Below are positions 59,381 through 64,000 of a stretch of DNA of 64,000 nt, piece after piece. Position 1 is the stretch's first letter, and every line of letters begins with the position of its first letter. Location: the NCBI RefSeq assembly GCF_030816715.1, contig NZ_JAUSYH010000001.1, forward strand, positions 4,526,001 to 4,590,000, written 5' to 3'. Source of the DNA: Streptomyces achromogenes. Lineage in GTDB: Bacteria > Actinomycetota > Actinomycetes > Streptomycetales > Streptomycetaceae. A model generated the notes under the pieces. The model ran no database searches. It saw only the letters and a list, made by a program, of their open reading frames with translations, and had not been told where the DNA came from. The position numbers and the translations under genes are program-made.

Positions 59381-59429
59381 GCCGATCCGCCGGCCCGCCG
59401 ACCCGCAGAGCTGCCGATCCGCCGGCCCG
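59381..59429. repeat. Repeated 17-mer in the gap between convergent genes
   Basis: gccgatccgccggcccg occurs at 59381-59397 and 59413-59429, in non-coding DNA between the hydrolase and LURP-one-like genes. Confidence 0.7.
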
Positions 59430-59481
59430 ATGGCCCGCTGTCCCGCCGACGCGGCAGTCCGCCTCGACGGGCGCCGGCGCC

Positions 59482-59982
59482 TCAGTCGTCGTCGTGCCGC
59501 TCCTTGTCCGCGAGGTGGATCACGCACACCGCCACGGCGATCAGCAGCGCCGGATCCGCGTCCTCGCGCACGACGTCGACGCCGTACGTCTCCCGCACGT
59601 GCAGCCACCGCCGTGACACGACGGCCAGGAGCTCGCCGTCGTACTCGACCGCGAACTCCCGGTCGAGGATCCTGCCGCTGACGTCCAGCTCGGTGCGGCC
59701 GTCCGCCAGAGCCACCCGGTAGTGGTTGCGCAGCAGCGACAGCCGCTTGCGCCGGATCGTGGCCAGCGGCTCGCCGTCCCGCTCGATCACCATGGTGTCC
59801 CGCAGGGCGAACATCTTCTGGTGGATGTCGATCAGGATCCGCCCGCGGGTGTCCTTCAGCTCGAAGGTGTCCCGCAGCCGCATCGCCTTGCCGTCGACGA
59901 GGTAGACCTTTTCGCCGCGGTCGTCCTCGATCCAGTAGTCGTCTCCGAGCCCGAGCAGCCGGTCACGCACGAGAAATCTCAT
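59482..59982 (-). CDS. LURP-one-related family protein
   Basis: A 166-residue protein of the LURP-one/DUF567-like fold related to Tubby and phospholipid scramblases. It reads MRFLVRDRLLGLGDDYWIED, repeated beta strands (RLRDTFELKDTRGRILIDIHQKM, LLRNHYRVALADGRTELDV), and a C-terminal hydrophobic strand VREDADPALLIAVAVCVIHLA, as in the family. Function is not known. A longer upstream open frame belongs to the opposite-strand gene. Confidence 0.85.
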   Translation of the reverse strand: MRFLVRDRLLGLGDDYWIEDDRGEKVYLVDGKAMRLRDTFELKDTRGRILIDIHQKMFALRDTMVIERDGEPLATIRRKRLSLLRNHYRVALADGRTELDVSGRILDREFAVEYDGELLAVVSRRWLHVRETYGVDVVREDADPALLIAVAVCVIHLADKERHDDD

Positions 59983-60121
59983 ACCGCTACCGCTTCCCCG
60001 GCCGGGCGGGACCTTCCCGGCCCGGGCGGGAAATGCCGCGAGGAATGACCCGACTGCGGCAGCGACCGGCCGGAAAGGGGGCCGCGACCTGACTGTCGGT
60101 GGCCGGTGGCACTCTTGAGGG

Positions 60122-61963
60122 ATGACCGACTCCTCACCGGCCCCGGCCCCCCGTCGCGTCCGTGTCCGTGCCCCCGAGCTGATCGGCAAGGGCGGCTGGC
60201 TGAACACGGGCGGGCAGCAATACACCCTCGCCGACCTGCGCGGACGCATCGTCGTTCTCGATTTCTGGACGTTCTGCTGTGTGAACTGCCTGCATGTTCT
60301 GGACGAGTTGCGGGAGTTGGAGGAGAAGCACCGGGACACGGTGGTCGTGGTCGGCGTGCACTCGCCGAAGTTCGTGCACGAGGCCGAACACCAGGCGGTC
60401 GTCGACGCCGTGGAGCGGTACGGAGTCGAGCATCCGGTGCTCGACGACCCCGAGCTGGCGACGTGGAAGCAGTACGCGGTGCGCGCGTGGCCGACGCTCG
60501 TCGTCATCGACCCGGAGGGGTACGTCGTCGCGCAGCACGCCGGTGAGGGGCATGTGCACGCCATCGAGCGGCTGGTGGCGGAGCTGGAGGCCGAGCACGC
60601 GGCGAAGGGCACGCTGCGGCGCGGCGACGGGCCGTACGTGGCGCCGGAGCCCGAGCCGACCACCCTGCGCTTCCCGGGCAAGGCTCTGGTGCTGCCCGGC
60701 GGGAGCATCCTGGTCAGCGACACCACGCGGCACCAACTCGTGGAACTCGCGGAGGACGGGGAGACGGTGGTGCGCCGGATCGGGTCCGGTGTGCGCGGCT
60801 TCGCCGACGGCACGGCGCACACCGCCGCCTTCAACGAACCGCAGGGCCTCGCCCTGCTCGACGACTCCGCCGTGGTCGTCGCCGACACCGTCAACCACGC
60901 CCTGCGCCGCCTCGACCTCGGCTCGGGTGCCGTGACGACCCTGGCCGGGACCGGCAGGCAGTGGTGGCAGGGGTCGCCGACGTCCGGCCCGGCGCGCGAG
61001 GTCGACCTCTCCTCGCCGTGGGACGTGGCGCTCTTCGGCGGCCGGGTGTGGATCGCCATGGCCGGCGTGCACCAGCTGTGGGCGTACGACCCGGCCGACG
61101 GCACGGTGGACGTCGTGGCGGGCACGACCAACGAGGGGCTCGTCGACGGACCGGGCGCCGAGGCCTGGTTCGCCCAGCCGTCGGGTCTGGCCGCCGCGCC
61201 GGACGGGGAGCGGCTGTGGCTCGCCGACTCCGAGACGTCGGCGCTGCGCTGGGTCGACCGGGCGGGTGTCGTGCGCACGGCCGTCGGCACCGGGCTGTTC
61301 GACTTCGGGCACCGCGACGGCGCGGCCGGCCAGGCCCTGCTCCAGCACCCGCTGGGCGTCACCGTCCTGCCGGACGGCTCGGTCGCCGTCAGCGACACCT
61401 ACAACCACGCCCTGCGCCGCTACGATCCGGCGACGGGGGAGGTCAGCACGCTGGCGACGGACCTGAGGGAGCCCAGCGACGCCGTCCTGGCCGGCGAGGA
61501 CATCGTGGTCGTGGAGTCGGCCCGGCACCGGCTGACCCGGCTGCGGCTGCCGGAGGAGGCCGTCACGGTGGACGCGGTGGCCCACCGCACCCGGCGCGCG
61601 GCGACCGAGGTCGCGCCGGGCTCGCTGCGGCTGGACGTGATCTTCCAGGCGCCGGCCGGGCAGAAGCTGGACACGCGGTACGGTCCGTCGACACGGCTGC
61701 TGGTCTCCGCCACCCCGCCCGAGCTGCTGCTCAAGGGTGAGGGCGCGGGCACGGACCTGACCCGCGCGCTGGAGCTCGATCCGGCGGTGCCGGAAGGTGT
61801 CCTGCACGTCTCCGCGATGGCGGCCTCGTGCGACGACGACCCGGCCAACGAGTACCCGGCCTGCCATGTCCACCAGCAGGACTGGGGTGTCCCGGTCCGC
61901 CTCACCGAAGGCGCGGCGGACCGGCTGCCACTGATTCTCGCCGGCCTGGACCCGCAGGCCTGA
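60122..61963 (+). CDS. Thioredoxin-like domain fused to NHL repeats (NHLRC2-like)
   Basis: A 613-residue two-domain protein. The N-terminal thioredoxin fold (about 20-165) contains WTFCCVNCLHVLDEL, with the CxxC-like CVNC. The rest is a beta-propeller of NHL repeats (for example TLRFPGKALVLPGGSILVSDT, NEPQGLALLDDSAVVVADTVNHALRRLDL, and a later HPLGVTVLPDGSVAVSDTYNHALRRYD), followed by a C-terminal beta domain. No signal peptide is seen, so it is probably cytoplasmic. The reaction is unknown. Confidence 0.9.
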   Translation: MTDSSPAPAPRRVRVRAPELIGKGGWLNTGGQQYTLADLRGRIVVLDFWTFCCVNCLHVLDELRELEEKHRDTVVVVGVHSPKFVHEAEHQAVVDAVERYGVEHPVLDDPELATWKQYAVRAWPTLVVIDPEGYVVAQHAGEGHVHAIERLVAELEAEHAAKGTLRRGDGPYVAPEPEPTTLRFPGKALVLPGGSILVSDTTRHQLVELAEDGETVVRRIGSGVRGFADGTAHTAAFNEPQGLALLDDSAVVVADTVNHALRRLDLGSGAVTTLAGTGRQWWQGSPTSGPAREVDLSSPWDVALFGGRVWIAMAGVHQLWAYDPADGTVDVVAGTTNEGLVDGPGAEAWFAQPSGLAAAPDGERLWLADSETSALRWVDRAGVVRTAVGTGLFDFGHRDGAAGQALLQHPLGVTVLPDGSVAVSDTYNHALRRYDPATGEVSTLATDLREPSDAVLAGEDIVVVESARHRLTRLRLPEEAVTVDAVAHRTRRAATEVAPGSLRLDVIFQAPAGQKLDTRYGPSTRLLVSATPPELLLKGEGAGTDLTRALELDPAVPEGVLHVSAMAASCDDDPANEYPACHVHQQDWGVPVRLTEGAADRLPLILAGLDPQA

Positions 61964-61996
61964 CCTGCGGTCCGGCCGACGTCACGGCGACCGCGG

Positions 61997-62236
61997 TCAG
62001 GCGCCGTAGCCGTCGCGGTGGTGGTGCCGCTCGGTCTCGACCACGGTGGTCGAGGCGGGAGGCACCATCACGCGGCGGCGCCGGGCGATGCTGCTGAAGG
62101 TCGTCACGCCGATCAGGCCGACGATCATCAGGATGACGCCGACCAGGTCGAGGTTGACGCCCTGCATGTCCCAGTCGGTCGCGAACGTGAGGATGGCTCC
62201 CACGGCGATGAGGATGATGCATCCGCCGAGGCCCAT
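61997..62236 (-). CDS. DUF6458 small membrane protein
   Basis: A 79-residue protein with two hydrophobic helices (about 2-22 and 28-48), starting MGLGGCIILIAVGAILTFA, and a basic, His-rich tail (RRRRVMVPP… HHHRDGYGA). It matches the DUF6458 family, common in actinobacteria and without known function. It converges on the thioredoxin-NHL gene. Confidence 0.82.
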   Translation of the reverse strand: MGLGGCIILIAVGAILTFATDWDMQGVNLDLVGVILMIVGLIGVTTFSSIARRRRVMVPPASTTVVETERHHHRDGYGA

Positions 62237-62341
62237 GGTGTTGCCTCCTGTCCGGTGTACCGGCCGTTCCGGTCACCACCGGACTCCGGGTACCCGGGCG
62301 GTCAACTCCCATGCGTCCAGGGCGTGCCCGCCGACCGGCCG

Positions 62342-63664
62342 CTATCCCCGCAGGAACGCCGTGAGCGCGTTGGCCAGCAGGTACGGGTCGGCGTCGCCGC
62401 ACAACTCCCGTGCGCTGTGCATCGACAGGATGGCGACGCCGATGTCGACGGTGCGGATGCCGTGCCGGGCCGCGGTGATGGGGCCGATGGTCGTGCCGCA
62501 CGGCATGGAGTTGTTGGAGACGAAGTTCTGGAACGGCACGCCCGCCTTCTCGCAGGCCGCGGCGAACACCGCCCGGCCGCTGCCGTCCGTCGCGTAGCGG
62601 TTGTTGACGTTGACCTTGAGGATCGGCCCGCCGTTGACCCGCGGGTGGTGCGTCGGGTCGTGCCGCTCCGCGTAGTTGGGGTGCACGGCGTGCCCGGTGT
62701 CGGAGGAGAGGCAGACGGTGCCCGCGAAGGCTCTCGCGCGGTCCTCGTACGAGCCTCCGCGCGCGAAGACCGAACGTTCCAGCACGCTGCCGAGCAGCGG
62801 GCCGTCCGCGCCGGTGTCGGACTGCGAGCCGTTCTCCTCGTGGTCGAAGGCGGCCAGCACCGGGATGTACGGCGGCTCCGCGCCGCTCGTCGCCACGGCT
62901 GCCAGCGCCGCGGTGCCGGCGTGCACGGACAGCAGGTTGTCCATGCGCGGGCCGGCCACCAGCTCCTGGTCGCGGCCCAGGTAGGCGGGCGGCTCCACGG
63001 GGTGCACCATCAGGTCCCAGCCGGTGACCTGGCCCGGGGCGAGCCCGGCGTCGTCCTCCAGGAAGGCGATCAGGTCGCCGTCGCGCACGTCGCCGCCGAG
63101 GCCCCAGACGGGCTGGAGGTGCCGCTGCTTGTCGAGCTTGAGGCCGTCGGCGTTGACCGACCGGTCGAGGTGGATGGCGAGTTGGGGCACGCGCAGCAGC
63201 GGGCGTCCGACGTCGACGAGGCGCGTCGAGCCGTCCCGCAGGGTCAGCCGGCCCGCCAGGCCGAGGTCGCGGTCGAGCCAGGAGTTGAGCAGCGGGCCGC
63301 CGTAGATCTCCACGGCCACCTGCCGCCAGCCCTGCGTGCCGGTGTCGGGCAGCGGCTTGACGCGCAGGTTCGGGGAGTCGGTGTGCGCGCCGATGATCCG
63401 GAACGGCGTGTGCGGCGCCGCGCCCTCGGGCACGTACCAGGCCACGATCGCGCCCCCGCGCAGCACATACCGGCCGCCGCTGCCGGAGGCGGAGACGCCG
63501 TGCGTCTCGGCGTCCCAGGCGTCCGTCTCCGAGACCTGGCGGAATCCGGCCTTCTCGAGCCGCTCGGCCGCGTTCGCCACGGCGTGATACGGCGACGGGC
63601 TCGCCGTCAGATACGTCATGAGGTCGTCGGTGTGGCCGCGGTCGAAGCGGGAGGGTTCGCTCAT
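62342..63664 (-). CDS. M18-family aminopeptidase
   Basis: A zinc aminopeptidase of the M18 family (aspartyl aminopeptidase type), 440 residues. It contains IIGAHTDSPNLRVKP and RMDNLLSVHAGTAAL, the FDHEENGSQSDTGADGP catalytic region with the conserved EE pair, and the C-terminal SMHSARELCGDADPY metal-ligand segment. The ATG at 63664 has AAGG 8 bases upstream, better than the GTG at 63673. It is probably cytosolic and acts on N-terminal Asp/Glu. Confidence 0.93.
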   Translation of the reverse strand: MSEPSRFDRGHTDDLMTYLTASPSPYHAVANAAERLEKAGFRQVSETDAWDAETHGVSASGSGGRYVLRGGAIVAWYVPEGAAPHTPFRIIGAHTDSPNLRVKPLPDTGTQGWRQVAVEIYGGPLLNSWLDRDLGLAGRLTLRDGSTRLVDVGRPLLRVPQLAIHLDRSVNADGLKLDKQRHLQPVWGLGGDVRDGDLIAFLEDDAGLAPGQVTGWDLMVHPVEPPAYLGRDQELVAGPRMDNLLSVHAGTAALAAVATSGAEPPYIPVLAAFDHEENGSQSDTGADGPLLGSVLERSVFARGGSYEDRARAFAGTVCLSSDTGHAVHPNYAERHDPTHHPRVNGGPILKVNVNNRYATDGSGRAVFAAACEKAGVPFQNFVSNNSMPCGTTIGPITAARHGIRTVDIGVAILSMHSARELCGDADPYLLANALTAFLRG

Positions 63665-63685
63665 GGTGTTCACCTTAACGACGTA

Positions 63686-63721
63686 CGAGGGCCCGCCCCC
63701 GGGGATGGGAGCGGGCCCTCG
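63686..63721. terminator. Hairpin between the aminopeptidase and acyl-CoA dehydrogenase genes
   Basis: cgagggcccgc (63686-63696) pairs with gcgggccctcg (63711-63721), 11 bp, downstream of the acyl-CoA dehydrogenase gene on the minus strand. Confidence 0.75.
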
Positions 63722-63883
63722 TGAGGACCGTGTGGAGTGCGGCGCGGTTGTCCTGGTGAGTCCGGGTGAGTCCGATTGCGTCCTGGAGCGGCCCCGCGGC
63801 GGCGGATCCGGAGAGGAGCCGGAACGCGTCCCGGAGGTGACCCGGAACGCGCTACCAGGGCTGGGGTCGGACCCGAGGGCGTC

Positions 63884-64000
63884 CTAGAACGCGGCCTCGT
63901 CCAGCTCCATCAGGTCCAGCTCGACGTCGGCGGCGACCTTGCGGGCCAGGGTGACGCCCGGCAGGACGTTGGCCGCGAAGAACTTCGCCGCCGCGATCTT
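63884..64000 (-). CDS. C-terminal end of an acyl-CoA dehydrogenase (partial)
   Basis: Only the last 38 residues are in the window: KIAAAKFFAANVLPGVTLAR… ELDLMELDEAAF, stop at 63884-63886. This is the typical C terminus of the longer acyl-CoA dehydrogenases with an extra C-terminal helical domain. The gene continues past position 64000 on the minus strand. Confidence 0.8.
   Translation of the reverse strand, partial: KIAAAKFFAANVLPGVTLARKVAADVELDLMELDEAAF

Overview
This window is a high-GC actinomycete chromosome segment. Gene content and order point strongly to Streptomyces, in the conserved core on one side of oriC. The evidence is crgA, the class E sortase cluster, the fhaA-fhaB-pstP-rodA-pbpA-pknB operon, a full set of Streptomyces-type primary-metabolism genes, GTG/TTG starts, and three perfect Streptomyces parS sites (GTTTCACGTGAAAC) together with perfect DnaA boxes. 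oriC itself is not in the window.

Layout. 1-5012: DnaA boxes, crgA, a DUF881 protein, then a translationally coupled run of three class E sortases with a small membrane protein and a PabA/TrpG-type glutamine amidotransferase embedded in it. 5005-5664: an antirepressor-like gene. 5804-14011 (minus): the cell-wall and morphogenesis signalling operon fhaA-fhaB-pstP-rodA-pbpA-pknB. 14473-17896: tRNA-Leu(CAG), an intergenic node with parS and two DnaA boxes, a DUF2252 protein, a J-domain-like protein and a rhodanese. 17937-31561: phenylacetate catabolism (paaABCDE, paaN, a 3-hydroxyacyl-CoA dehydrogenase, a TetR regulator and an acyl-CoA dehydrogenase), interrupted by a DUF5819-HTTM membrane pair, a TrmH-type RNA methyltransferase and a decayed IS982-like element carrying a SnoaL-like gene. 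31586-36030: an Lrp/AsnC regulator and a first branched-chain 2-oxoacid dehydrogenase operon (bkdA-B-C). 36103-38486: molybdenum cofactor genes mobA and moeA. 38476-40449: two parS sites at the junction with a divergent K+-channel/RCK pair. 40601-45036: an ABC-2 exporter, a quinone oxidoreductase, a secreted/anchored protein and the proteasome activator Bpa. 45128-48688: two divergent Ser/Thr kinases. 48876-54205: a phosphotransferase, 10-bp phased repeats, and a second complete bkd-type operon. 54312-64000: an MFS transporter with a GntR regulator, a D,D-carboxypeptidase, a maleylpyruvate isomerase-family protein, a nitrilase-family hydrolase, a LURP-one-like protein, a thioredoxin-NHL protein, a DUF6458 protein, an M18 aminopeptidase and the end of an acyl-CoA dehydrogenase gene.

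The genes fall into two main themes: cell envelope growth with its kinase/phosphatase control (CrgA, sortases, RodA/PBP, PknB/PstP/FHA, two more kinases, D,D-carboxypeptidase), and supply of acyl-CoA from aromatic and branched-chain substrates (paa, two bkd operons, acyl-CoA dehydrogenases). Three copies of a PaaR-like palindrome (ACCGnnCGnnCGGT type) in front of paaA, between paaN and the hydroxyacyl-CoA dehydrogenase gene, and in front of the first bkd operon suggest shared regulation. The least explained features are the parS sites that supply the stop codons of two convergent genes, seven GTCAC-like repeats spaced exactly 10 bp apart, the SnoaL-like gene between IS inverted repeats, and a pore-less RCK paralogue. 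No classical biosynthetic gene cluster, CRISPR array, prophage or obvious new defence system is visible.
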